51,156 bases of DNA, taken from NCBI GenBank assembly GCA_947462095.1, contig CANHNQ010000010.1:1-51156 (forward strand), read 5' to 3'. The position numbers and the translations under genes are program-made. Shown here piece by piece: positions 8,996 through 17,290 of this stretch; position 1 is the stretch's first letter, and each line of letters opens with the position of its first letter. This DNA comes from Gemmatimonadota bacterium (GTDB taxonomy: Bacteria > Gemmatimonadota > Gemmatimonadetes > Gemmatimonadales > Gemmatimonadaceae). A model generated the notes under the pieces. That model had not been told where the DNA came from, ran no database searches, and worked only from the letters and a program-made list of their open reading frames with translations.

Positions 8996-9382
8996 ATGGA
9001 CCATTCCCCCGGATTTCTCGCCCACGTCGAGGGCCGTCGCCCGAACGTGCATGAAGTGTCGATCCCCGAGACGCTCGCTGCCCTGCAGGCCGACCCCGCC
9101 GCCGTCCTGATGGACGTGCGTGAAGATCGCGAATGGCACGCGGGACATGCGACGCACGCCATCCATGTCGCGCGCGGCGTGATCGAGCGCGATATCGAAA
9201 AGCTCGTGCCTGATCCGTCCACGCCGCTGTACCTGTACTGCGGCGGTGGCTTCCGCTCCATTCTGTCGGCCGACTCGCTTCAACAGATGGGGTACACCAA
9301 CGTGCACTCGGTGATCGGTGGCTGGCGCGGATGGCAGGACCAGCGTGCGCCCATCACCATGCCGGGGCGCGACACGCCGTAG
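8996..9382 (+). CDS. Single-domain rhodanese-like protein
   Basis: The 128-aa protein holds one rhodanese domain: VLMDVREDREWHAGHATHAI, then the active-site loop YCGGGFRS with catalytic Cys (about C82). Rhodaneses carry sulfane sulfur as a persulfide. The ORF track starts at 8951, but the family commonly begins M-(D/E)-HSPGFL, so the ATG at 8996 is preferred; 8951 and 8978 stay possible. It is divergent from the MFS operon, with 138 bases between starts, and no partner gene is evident. Confidence 0.85.
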   Translation: MDHSPGFLAHVEGRRPNVHEVSIPETLAALQADPAAVLMDVREDREWHAGHATHAIHVARGVIERDIEKLVPDPSTPLYLYCGGGFRSILSADSLQQMGYTNVHSVIGGWRGWQDQRAPITMPGRDTP

Positions 9383-9393
9383 GCACCGCCGTG

Positions 9394-9421
9394 CCGTGGA
9401 TAGCGTGTCCGTGATCCACGG
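9394..9421. terminator. Hairpin downstream of the rhodanese gene
   Basis: CCGTGGAT (9394-9401) pairs perfectly with ATCCACGG (9414-9421) around a 12-base loop, eleven bases after the rhodanese stop. No U-tract follows, so it is only a candidate terminator or mRNA-end structure. Confidence 0.4.
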
Positions 9422-9471
9422 TCTCCGCCGTATCCGTGCGTCCCTTTCCGCTTTCCCTTGGGAGTCTGTCC

Positions 9472-10014
9472 ATGTCCGGCACGCCTGACGTCACGAGCGA
9501 CGCGCAACGCTATCCGATCGGCCGCTTTCAGCGACAGGCGGAATTCTCCAGCGAACAGCGCGCCGGCCACATCGCGCGCCTGGCCGCGCAGCCCGCCGAC
9601 CTGGCAGCGGCCATGAGCGGTCTCGACACGGCCGACTATGCCGCGCCCTATCGCGACGGCGGCTGGACCGTGCGCCAGCTCGTGCATCATATGGCAGACA
9701 GTCACGCCAACGCCTACATCCGCGTGAAGCTGGCGCTGACCGAGCACGAGCCGATGATCAAACCGTACGATCAGGATGCATGGGTCGCGCTGGCCGACAG
9801 CGAGCTCGTGTCGCCGCTCGTGTCGCTCACGATGTTCACGGCCGTGCACGAACGGCTGGTCGCGGTGCTGCAGTCGCTCACCCCGCAACAGTTCGCGCGC
9901 CGGCTCGTGCATCCGGAGAATGGTCCGATGACCATCGATCAGCTCGTGGGTCTGTATGCATGGCACGGCGATCACCACGTGCGGCACATCCAGCGGTATC
10001 GCGAAACACGCTGA
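9472..10014 (+). CDS. DinB/YfiT-like metal-dependent protein (putative thiol transferase)
   Basis: The 180-aa protein has the DinB-like four-helix bundle. It opens with RYPIGRF, a signature of the YfiT/BstA subgroup, and has metal-ligand histidines in QLVHHMADSH (about 72-78) and WHGDHHVRH (165-172). Relatives add bacillithiol or another low-molecular-weight thiol to electrophiles, but the thiol used in this organism is unknown. The ORF track begins twelve codons upstream; the ATG at 9472 has GGGAG seven bases before it and is preferred. It converges with the propeller lipoprotein gene with only 13 bases between stops. Confidence 0.8.
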   Translation: MSGTPDVTSDAQRYPIGRFQRQAEFSSEQRAGHIARLAAQPADLAAAMSGLDTADYAAPYRDGGWTVRQLVHHMADSHANAYIRVKLALTEHEPMIKPYDQDAWVALADSELVSPLVSLTMFTAVHERLVAVLQSLTPQQFARRLVHPENGPMTIDQLVGLYAWHGDHHVRHIQRYRETR

Positions 10015-10027
10015 GCGTACGGGACGC

Positions 10028-12079
10028 CTACGGCTGTCCTTCCACGATGCGCGCGCCTTCACCGACGAGCGCGACGCCGGCGGTGTTGGGAATGCCGAAC
10101 ATGGCGTAGATGTAGCCGCGTGCCGGGGTGGTCAGCGTCTGCCACCCGGTGCCGGTGAAGCGCAGCACCGTCCCGCTGTCGCCCGCGGCGTACACTTCGG
10201 TGGGGCCACGGCCCCAGAGCGTGCGCAGGTCGCGCGTGGTCGGCGCCGCGAATTTCTCCCAGGCCACGCCGTCGTACCGCAGCGCCGTCCCGGAATCGCC
10301 CACGACGAACACGTCGCTCGCGCCCGTGCCCCACACCGCGCGAAGCCGGCTCGTGGACGGCACCGTCAAGGATTGCCACCGGCCACCGTCGAAACGGAGC
10401 ACCGTGCCGCCGTCGCCCACGGCATACACGTTGGCCGGATCGGTCCCCCAGACCCCGCGTAGGAACTGCTGGGTGCCACTTGGTTGCGGCGACCAACCGG
10501 TGCCGTTGGAGCGGAGAATCGTGCCGCGCTCACCCACGATCACATGCTGTCCCCCGCCGCTCCAGATCGCGCGCAGCAGTAACGACGTCGGCGCCGTCTC
10601 GCGTGACCACGCGCTGCCGTTGTACCGCAGCACCGAACCGGTATCGCCGACGGCCACAATATCCGTCGGCCCGTTGCCGCTGATGCCGTACAGATCGTTC
10701 ACCGAAGGTACCGGCTCCTGCAGCCACGAGGTGCCGGCCCGGCGATACACCGCGCCGCCGAAGCCGACGGCGAACATGGCCCCACCACTCGCCCCGTACG
10801 CCGACAGCAGGGCGGGGTCGGACAGCTCCGTGCTGGCCGTGGCCGCAGCACCGGCGCCACGCAGCGTGATCACCGTCCCCCACCAGCCGGCCAGGCGCAG
10901 CGTGCCGTCGCCGCGCGCGGCGATCGCCCGCAGGTTTTGTCCGGAGCCGATCGACAGGGCGCGCCACGTGGTGCCGTCGAAGTGATACGTGGCCCCGCCA
11001 TTCCCCACGGCGTACAGGTCGTTGAATGCCCGGCCGCGCATCGCGAACAGATTGGCGCGCCCGGGGGCCGTCATCGCGCTCCACTGCGCGCCGTCGAAGC
11101 GGAGAATGGTGCCGGAGATGCCGACGGCAAACACGTTGCCCACGCTCGTGCCCCACACGTCGAAGAGCGGATTGGCATTGGGCGTGGTCATGCGCTGCCA
11201 CGTCGCGCCGTTCCAACGCAGGATCACGCCGTTGTTGCCGACCACGAACACGTTCGTGCCGTTCGCGCCCCAGATCCCCCACAGGTCCTCGGTCACGGGT
11301 GTCGGCTGCGGGCTCCAGGTGGTGCCATCAAAATGCAGAACCGTGCCCCGGTCGCCGGCAATGAACACATCGTCCGCGGCGAGTCCCCATACTTCGAGTA
11401 GCGTCGCGGTGGTCCCACTCGACATCCGCGTGAAGCTGACACCGTCGCCATGGAACAGCACACCGCCGGCCCCGACGATCCAGAGATCGGTCGGCGAGGA
11501 GCCCCAGACGCCGGTCAGTGTTTCGGTGGTCCCGAGGGGGACCACGTCCCACGGACCATTCGCGCGCGACCGCAGCATGATGCCGTTCTGCCCCACGGCA
11601 TAGCTGCTCCCCGCGCCGTCGTCCCAGAGTCCAAGGATGGTGACGTCCGACAAGCCGGCGCGCGCCATCCGCCATTGCGCAATGCCCGGCGCCGCGCCGC
11701 TCACGCCGACCTGCACGAGCGCGCTGACAGCCCCCGATGTGGCGGTGATCCGTGCGGCTCCCGGCGCGATGGCGCGGATCATCCCCGACGCATCAACCGA
11801 GGCCGTGGTGGGCGCATCGCTCCGCCACGTGACCGACGGGGTGCTGATCAGCTGCCCCGTGCCGTCTCGCGCTTCGACCGTGATGCCGCGCTGCTGGCCG
11901 GGTTGCAGGTTCACCGACGCCGGCAAGGCGATCAGACTGCTGATCACCGGTCCGACGGTCGGGGGCACCACGTCGGTCGGTCCGCTGTCACGGCACGCGC
12001 CCAGCGCCGGGAGCAGCGCGCCAAGCGTGAGCCGCAGCACCGAACCGAAGAATCGCGAGGGGGGCAGGAGACGCCGCAT
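10028..12079 (-). CDS. Lipoprotein with bacterial Ig-like domain and 14 beta-propeller repeats
   Basis: The 683-aa product begins with a lipoprotein signal (lipobox LGAC, lipidated Cys about residue 29). A Big_2-type Ig-like domain follows (residues ~50-130, typical VTWRSDAP and ITATSGAVSA), then about 14 repeats of roughly 41 residues with the core (D/N)VYAVGDxGTVLRFDGxxW. Fourteen blades would make two seven-bladed propellers. It is probably an outer-membrane or surface lipoprotein for binding or scaffolding; no catalytic motif is seen. The ORF track adds 63 codons with arginine-rich shadow sequence; the ATG at 12079 starts the signal peptide. It is divergent from the M28 peptidase gene. 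Confidence 0.85.
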   Translation of the reverse strand: MRRLLPPSRFFGSVLRLTLGALLPALGACRDSGPTDVVPPTVGPVISSLIALPASVNLQPGQQRGITVEARDGTGQLISTPSVTWRSDAPTTASVDASGMIRAIAPGAARITATSGAVSALVQVGVSGAAPGIAQWRMARAGLSDVTILGLWDDGAGSSYAVGQNGIMLRSRANGPWDVVPLGTTETLTGVWGSSPTDLWIVGAGGVLFHGDGVSFTRMSSGTTATLLEVWGLAADDVFIAGDRGTVLHFDGTTWSPQPTPVTEDLWGIWGANGTNVFVVGNNGVILRWNGATWQRMTTPNANPLFDVWGTSVGNVFAVGISGTILRFDGAQWSAMTAPGRANLFAMRGRAFNDLYAVGNGGATYHFDGTTWRALSIGSGQNLRAIAARGDGTLRLAGWWGTVITLRGAGAAATASTELSDPALLSAYGASGGAMFAVGFGGAVYRRAGTSWLQEPVPSVNDLYGISGNGPTDIVAVGDTGSVLRYNGSAWSRETAPTSLLLRAIWSGGGQHVIVGERGTILRSNGTGWSPQPSGTQQFLRGVWGTDPANVYAVGDGGTVLRFDGGRWQSLTVPSTSRLRAVWGTGASDVFVVGDSGTALRYDGVAWEKFAAPTTRDLRTLWGRGPTEVYAAGDSGTVLRFTGTGWQTLTTPARGYIYAMFGIPNTAGVALVGEGARIVEGQP

Positions 12080-12189
12080 AGTATGGTGGAGGCTAGCCGC
12101 TCCCGCCCTGCGGACGCAACGGCTGGTCCGTAGCTTTCGGGCATCGCTCCGCCATCGGTGATGTGTGCACTCTTTTCCGGTTGCTCCGT

Positions 12190-14166
12190 ATGCCTGCTGT
12201 GACGCCGTTCCGTCGTTGGTCGCTCGTGCCGATGCTGCTGTTCGGCGTCGTCGCCGCCGCGCCATCACGTCTGCTCGCCCAGGTGACCCCGGCTGCCCGC
12301 GCGGCGGTGCCTGATCCCGATGTGTATCTGGTGCCCCTCACGGGTCGTGGCGACGCACTCAAGATTGGCGTGCCGGCCAACGTCTCACGCCGCGCGGGCT
12401 ACGATAATCAGCCCGCATTCCAGAAAGACTCGCGCGCCCTCTACTTCACCTCCAACCGCGGCGACGGACAAAGCGACATCTACCGCCACGACTTCAGCAC
12501 GGGGCTGACCACCCCGCTGCGGGCCACCAAGCCGGAGAGTGAGTACTCGGCCATGCCCACGCTCGACGGCACGGCGGTCACCGTGATCCGCGTGGAGGCC
12601 GACTCCACGCAACGGCTGGCGCAGTTCCCCCTCACTGGCGGTGTTGCCGGAAGCGCACCGACGGTGCTCTTTCCCGCCATCAAGCCGGTCGGCTACTTCG
12701 CGCAAGCCGACGACAGCACGTGGGCCCTCTTCGTGCTGGGCTCGCCCGCCACGTTGCAGCTGGCGCGCACGGGTGTCGGGCGCGAGCACACCACCGGCAA
12801 CGTCATCGCCGCGAATGTGGGACGGTCGCTGCACCGGATCCCCGGCACCGCGCACGTGAGCTACGTGCAGAAGGGCGGCCGCGTTTCGTACGTCATGCGA
12901 CTCGATCCCGTCTCCCGGCGTGCCGATACACTGATCGCGTTGCCCGCGGGCAGTGAGGACGTGGCGTGGGTGGACAGCACGACGCTGCTCGTGGGGCGTG
13001 GCAGCCAGCTGCTGCAGTGGCGTCGGGGGGCGACGGAGTGGAAAGCCCTCGGCGATCTCGCCTTCGCGCATCTCGCCAACATCACGCGGTTGGCGGTGAG
13101 TCCGAACGGCCAATGGCTGGCGCTCGTGGCCGAGCCGCAGCCGCGGACCGCCATGCCTGCGGCGGCGACGCTGCCCCTCGATCGCATCGACGCCGCGTCG
13201 GTGCGGCGGAATATCGGGATTCTCGCCGCCGACTCGATGGAAGGACGCCTGACCGGATCGCGCGGCCAGGAGCGCGCCGCGGTCTGGCTCGAGCAGCAGT
13301 ATCGGGCGGCCGGTCTCATTCCGGCGGGCGACTCCGGTACCTTCCGGCAGCACATCCCGTTGCGGGTTGCGCAGGGGCCGGCGAATGCACCGGGACGTAC
13401 GCGTCCCGCGCCCGTTGCCTCATGGGCGGCCTGGGATTCGCTCCCCGCCGATCAGCGACTGCGGACGTCAAATGTGGCGGCGATGATCCGCGGCAGTGAC
13501 CCCGTGCTACGCGACGAGGTCGTGCTGGTGACCGCGCACTACGATCACATCGGCATCCGCGAGCCGGTGGATGGGGACTCGATCAACAACGGGGCCGACG
13601 ACGATGCCTCGGGCAACGTGGCGCTCATCGAAATGGCGAAGGCGCTCATGAACGGACCGCGCCCCAAGCGGACGATCCTGTTCATGTCGATCACCGGCGA
13701 AGAGGTCGGCGGCTTCGGCACCAGCTGGTACATCCGTCACCCGTTGCTCCCCCTCGAGCAGACGGTGGTCGATCTCAACGTGGAGATGATCGCGCACGTG
13801 GACTCGCTGGCCGGTGGGTTCGGCAACGCGTGGCTGACCGGCTACGAACGGTCCTCGCTGGGCGACATGCTCGCGGACAACGGCATTCCGCTGGTCCCCG
13901 ATCCCCGGCCGGGGCAGAACTTCTTTTCGCGCAGCGACAACGTCGCGTTCGCGCGCATCGGCATTCCGGCACATTCACTGTCGTCGTACAATCTGGCGAC
14001 GCCGTACCACTCGCCCAAGGACGAGGCGTCGATTGTGAACATCGACCACATGACACGCGTGATCGCGGCGACCGCGAAAGCGGTGCGCCTGCTGTCGGAT
14101 GGCCCAAAGCCGACGTGGCATCCCGGCGGTCGCCCGGACGCTCCGACGCCGCGCGTCCCGCGGTGA
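12190..14166 (+). CDS. Exported M28 family metallopeptidase with N-terminal TolB-like (PD40) propeller
   Basis: The 658-aa protein has a Sec signal ending near SRLLAQ. Residues ~35-330 carry WD40-like PD40 repeats (YDNQPAFQKDSRALYFTSNR and later strands), and the C-terminal half is an M28 zinc aminopeptidase. Zinc ligands and catalytic residues are visible: AHYDHIG (H450), NGADDDASG (about D470), TGEE (E504-E505), NVEMIAHVD and PYHSPKDE (H607). It should release N-terminal amino acids from peptides in the periplasm or outside. A GTG at 12163 gives a longer alternative start; the ATG at 12190 makes a cleaner signal peptide. A strong hairpin follows the stop. Confidence 0.88.
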   Translation: MPAVTPFRRWSLVPMLLFGVVAAAPSRLLAQVTPAARAAVPDPDVYLVPLTGRGDALKIGVPANVSRRAGYDNQPAFQKDSRALYFTSNRGDGQSDIYRHDFSTGLTTPLRATKPESEYSAMPTLDGTAVTVIRVEADSTQRLAQFPLTGGVAGSAPTVLFPAIKPVGYFAQADDSTWALFVLGSPATLQLARTGVGREHTTGNVIAANVGRSLHRIPGTAHVSYVQKGGRVSYVMRLDPVSRRADTLIALPAGSEDVAWVDSTTLLVGRGSQLLQWRRGATEWKALGDLAFAHLANITRLAVSPNGQWLALVAEPQPRTAMPAAATLPLDRIDAASVRRNIGILAADSMEGRLTGSRGQERAAVWLEQQYRAAGLIPAGDSGTFRQHIPLRVAQGPANAPGRTRPAPVASWAAWDSLPADQRLRTSNVAAMIRGSDPVLRDEVVLVTAHYDHIGIREPVDGDSINNGADDDASGNVALIEMAKALMNGPRPKRTILFMSITGEEVGGFGTSWYIRHPLLPLEQTVVDLNVEMIAHVDSLAGGFGNAWLTGYERSSLGDMLADNGIPLVPDPRPGQNFFSRSDNVAFARIGIPAHSLSSYNLATPYHSPKDEASIVNIDHMTRVIAATAKAVRLLSDGPKPTWHPGGRPDAPTPRVPR

Positions 14167-14169
14167 CCC

Positions 14170-14216
14170 GCCGCGATGCGGTGACGGCATGCCGATGCCG
14201 TCACCGCACCCGCGGC
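14170..14216. terminator. Strong bidirectional hairpin between convergent genes
   Basis: TGCGGTGACGGCAT (14177-14190) pairs perfectly with ATGCCGTCACCGCA (14195-14208) around the loop GCCG. The stem extends past a small bulge with GCCGCG/CGCGGC. It fills the 51-base gap between the M28 stop (14166) and the DUF1501 stop (14218). There is no T-run on either strand, so it is a terminator without a U-tract or an mRNA 3'-end stabiliser. Confidence 0.65.
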
Positions 14217-14217
14217 G

Positions 14218-15528
14218 CTACACCTTGGTGACGTTGCGGAAGCGCGGGGTAAAGTCGGGGAACACCACCGACAGGTTGCTGTTGCCCAGGCGGTTCTGCA
14301 CGATCTCCGCGAGAATGTCACGGTGATCGAGCGTGACGCGGAGATCCTGACCTGACTCGAGATTCTCGCGCGCCAGTCCCGGCCAGCCGTTCGTGAGCAC
14401 ACGGCCGCCATTGATCTTCTTGCCCATCGCGAACGCCACGTTGCCGCGGCCGTGGTCGGTGCCGCGATTTCCGTTCTCGCGCGCGTTCCGCCCGAACTCG
14501 GAGATCACGACCACCGTGACGCCGTACGACGTGGTCCCCTGAATCACGTCGGCGTGGAACGCCGCCAGCGCGCTGGCCAGATCGAGCATCTTGCCGTGCA
14601 TGTAGCCGCCGTCGAGCGTGGCCACCGGCCCCTGCGTGGCATGCGTGTCCCAGCCGCCGTTGAAGGCGTGAATGGCTTCCACGCCCACGTCCGCCTTGAT
14701 TAGCGCCGCGGTGGAGCGCAGCGCCTGTCCGAAGCCGCTGTTGGGGTACGACGCGCCGTTGGCGGCCGCATACCCGGTGAAGTTGATTCGCTGCAGCAGC
14801 GCGATCGTGTTCGTCGCGTCCAGCGCGTTCGACGACACCGGATTGATCGTGCTCGCATGATTGGCGGACAGCCACTGCGCGCGTGACGCGGCGGTCGTGG
14901 CGCTGCCGCCGATCGCGAAGGTGGCTGGGCTCGGAATCGGCAGCGACTTCGGGCCGCCGGCCAGTGTCTGCGGCAGGCCGCCCGTGAAGCTCATCCCCCG
15001 CAACGACGCATCGGCGCGCATGGGCGTGCTGGTGGCGAGGTGCCGCCCCAGCCAGCCGCCGGCGATGCGCGCGTCGCGCGGCTTGCCGACTTCGATGTAG
15101 CGCTGCGCATCGAAATGCGAGCGCGACGAGTCCACCGAGCCGGTGGCGTGCGCCACGAGCAGATCGCCGTTGCTGTAGGCACCCATGAGCGGCGCCATGC
15201 CCGGGGAGAATCCGAAGAAGTTGTCGAGGGCCACCGCCTTCGGCCCGGCCCCGGCGGCGTCGGGGCGCGCAATCGCGATGTTTGGTCGGCCTGTGTAGTA
15301 GTCGGGATCGCCGAACGGCACCACGAGCGAGAGACCATCGGTGCCGCCGCTCAGGAACACCGACACGATGATGTCACGCGTACCGCTCGAGCTCTGCGCC
15401 ATCACCACCTTGGGCAGCCAGGTCGGGAGCAAGGCGCTCACGCCGATGCCACCGGCCAGCGTCAGGAAATCCCGGCGCGCGAGCTCGTGATATTCGTGGC
15501 ACCCGGCTTCGGTCGATTCTTCACTCAT
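14218..15528 (-). CDS. DUF1501 family Tat-exported protein
   Basis: The 436-aa protein has a Tat signal (ARRDFLTLAGG, residues 17-27). The body is DUF1501, a sulfatase/alkaline-phosphatase-like fold: FLSGGTDGLSLVVP, GWDTHATQ and GTDHGRGNVAFAMG are family hallmarks with probable metal ligands. The biochemical role of DUF1501 is not established. It lies 31 bases after DUF1800, its near-constant partner in many phyla, so the pair should be one transcript and act together in the periplasm. Confidence 0.9.
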   Translation of the reverse strand: MSEESTEAGCHEYHELARRDFLTLAGGIGVSALLPTWLPKVVMAQSSSGTRDIIVSVFLSGGTDGLSLVVPFGDPDYYTGRPNIAIARPDAAGAGPKAVALDNFFGFSPGMAPLMGAYSNGDLLVAHATGSVDSSRSHFDAQRYIEVGKPRDARIAGGWLGRHLATSTPMRADASLRGMSFTGGLPQTLAGGPKSLPIPSPATFAIGGSATTAASRAQWLSANHASTINPVSSNALDATNTIALLQRINFTGYAAANGASYPNSGFGQALRSTAALIKADVGVEAIHAFNGGWDTHATQGPVATLDGGYMHGKMLDLASALAAFHADVIQGTTSYGVTVVVISEFGRNARENGNRGTDHGRGNVAFAMGKKINGGRVLTNGWPGLARENLESGQDLRVTLDHRDILAEIVQNRLGNSNLSVVFPDFTPRFRNVTKV

Positions 15529-15559
15529 GCGGCGACTCGGCTAACGTGGAAGGGGCGCA

Positions 15560-17131
15560 TCAGAACCACTGGAACTCCTGCGCGCTGCCGGCCAGCGCCA
15601 GCGTTTCGCGCACGCGCGCGTCGTTGTACGTGCCGCCGCGCAGATACGCGAGCAGCTGTGTGCGGAGCGTGGCGGTCATCTCCCCGCCGTACAGGCGGGT
15701 ACCGATCTGGGCCACGACGCCATCGGCGGTGTCCGGTGTCCGGAACGGCATCGAATCGATCTGCGCCGTCGTGGTGCTGGTCAGTGTGGACAAGTACTGC
15801 ATGTACGCCCAGCGCGTGAGCACGAGGCCGCTCCACCAGTCCACGCGGTCGGGGTACCCGTTGGGCTGCTCCCACATGAACACCGGCATCCCCATGCGGT
15901 CTGCGTTCTGGCGCACGGTGCGGACGTTCACCACCGAGGCCCCCATACTGCGCATCGCGGAGATGGCGAGATGGAACGGCCGCTTGTACTTCGCCGGCGC
16001 CGCCATGAGGTTCTTTCCGGACAGGATCGTGCGGATCATTGCCGGGATGTCACCGCCCGTCGACAGATACGTCGCGGCGGTCGCACTGACCACGGCCTGG
16101 GGCGGCTCGTACGACAGCAACCAGCGCGCCATCTTCAGCGAGATATAGGCGGCGGTGCTCGGATGCTCGATCAGCATCTGAATCGCGGCGTCGCCCTCAC
16201 CCATCATCTGGGCATCGGTGGCCGTCGTCGGCATCGCCGGAAACACGCGCCCCAGAAACGTCTTCGCGTTCCGGTCGTGAAAGGTGCGATTGAAGGCGAA
16301 CGTTCCCGGACCCGTGATGCTCCAACCGGTGAGAATACGCGAGAGCTCCGCCACGTCCGTCTGCGAGTAGCCGCCGTCCACCCCAAGGGTGTGCAGCTCC
16401 ATGATCTCGCGCGCGTAGTTCTGGTTCGGGGTCGGCGTCCGGCTCGTGTTCTGGTCGAGATACATGAGCATCGCACCACTGCGCGCGGTGGCGCGCAGCA
16501 GTTCCGGGAACGTGCGCATGGCGAACGGCCGGATCACGTCGCGGTCGTCCACGAGCTTGCGGTAGCCCACCTTGTTCAGACTGATCGTGAAGTGATCGGT
16601 CCAGAATTCCACCATACGTTCGCGCAACTGCGCCTTCGAAAAGGCCGCGCGATACCATGTGGCGTCGGAGAGCTGATTGGCGACTTCGTTGCTATCCTGC
16701 GTCGCGAGCATCGCCGGCGACATCTGCGTCATCGGCAGGCGGGCCGCAACGAGCGATTCCACCGCGCTGTCGTCGATGTCGGCAACACGGAGCTGATGGT
16801 CGAGATACCCGGCGTACCCGAGCCGGCGCGCCAAGGCGACTTCGTCAGGGTTCATCCCCATCGTCACACGCCGCACCAGACGCAGCACCGGATCGTTCCA
16901 CGTCGTGGACGGATCGGGCGCGCTGCCTGCCGGCTGGCTGGTCGGGAACGGGCTCGTGCCGCGGCTCTTCGGGCGTTGGGCCTCGAGCGTGTGCGCAGCA
17001 GCCAGACCGGCCGCCGCCGATGCGCCCAGCGCGAAGAAGCGGCGACGGCTTGGACGGCGGTCGTCGATGGTCGCGGCTTCGGTCACAACTTCCGGTTGAT
17101 CAGCGTCGTGCGTCGACATGTCGGTCGGCAA
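15560..17131 (-). CDS. DUF1800 family Tat-exported protein
   Basis: The 523-aa protein has a Tat signal (SRRRFFALGASAAAG, from about residue 28) and the DUF1800 signature segments RRVTMGMNPDEVALARRLG, FWTDHFTISLN and NYAREIMELHTLGVDGGYSQ. The function of the family is unknown; it nearly always sits next to DUF1501, as here. A second ATG four codons downstream (17119) is possible. A candidate promoter with a perfect TTGACA lies about 55 bases upstream, so the pair may be transcribed separately from the T2SS operon, which ends 159 bases away. Confidence 0.9.
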   Translation of the reverse strand: MPTDMSTHDADQPEVVTEAATIDDRRPSRRRFFALGASAAAGLAAAHTLEAQRPKSRGTSPFPTSQPAGSAPDPSTTWNDPVLRLVRRVTMGMNPDEVALARRLGYAGYLDHQLRVADIDDSAVESLVAARLPMTQMSPAMLATQDSNEVANQLSDATWYRAAFSKAQLRERMVEFWTDHFTISLNKVGYRKLVDDRDVIRPFAMRTFPELLRATARSGAMLMYLDQNTSRTPTPNQNYAREIMELHTLGVDGGYSQTDVAELSRILTGWSITGPGTFAFNRTFHDRNAKTFLGRVFPAMPTTATDAQMMGEGDAAIQMLIEHPSTAAYISLKMARWLLSYEPPQAVVSATAATYLSTGGDIPAMIRTILSGKNLMAAPAKYKRPFHLAISAMRSMGASVVNVRTVRQNADRMGMPVFMWEQPNGYPDRVDWWSGLVLTRWAYMQYLSTLTSTTTAQIDSMPFRTPDTADGVVAQIGTRLYGGEMTATLRTQLLAYLRGGTYNDARVRETLALAGSAQEFQWF

Positions 17132-17184
17132 GAGGGCGACTGGGAGGGATGGTACTGAGGCGCCGTGTACAGCGAACCCCTGAA

Positions 17185-17213
17185 ATGTTCTGGCTTTCTG
17201 GCTCGCCTGTCAA
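17185..17213 (-). promoter_or_regulatory. Candidate sigma-70-type promoter of the DUF1800-DUF1501 pair
   Basis: On the minus strand TTGACA (17213-17208) is followed after exactly 17 bases by GAACAT (17190-17185). The -35 is a perfect match and the -10 a weak one. It lies in the 159-base gap between the gspF stop and the DUF1800 start, which holds no other gene. Confidence 0.4.
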
Positions 17214-17290
17214 TCAACAAATCGCCTGAAACGGCGTCTGGAACGTATCGAATTTGACGGGAGTGCGACCCAGGGCCCGGACCGTGACGG

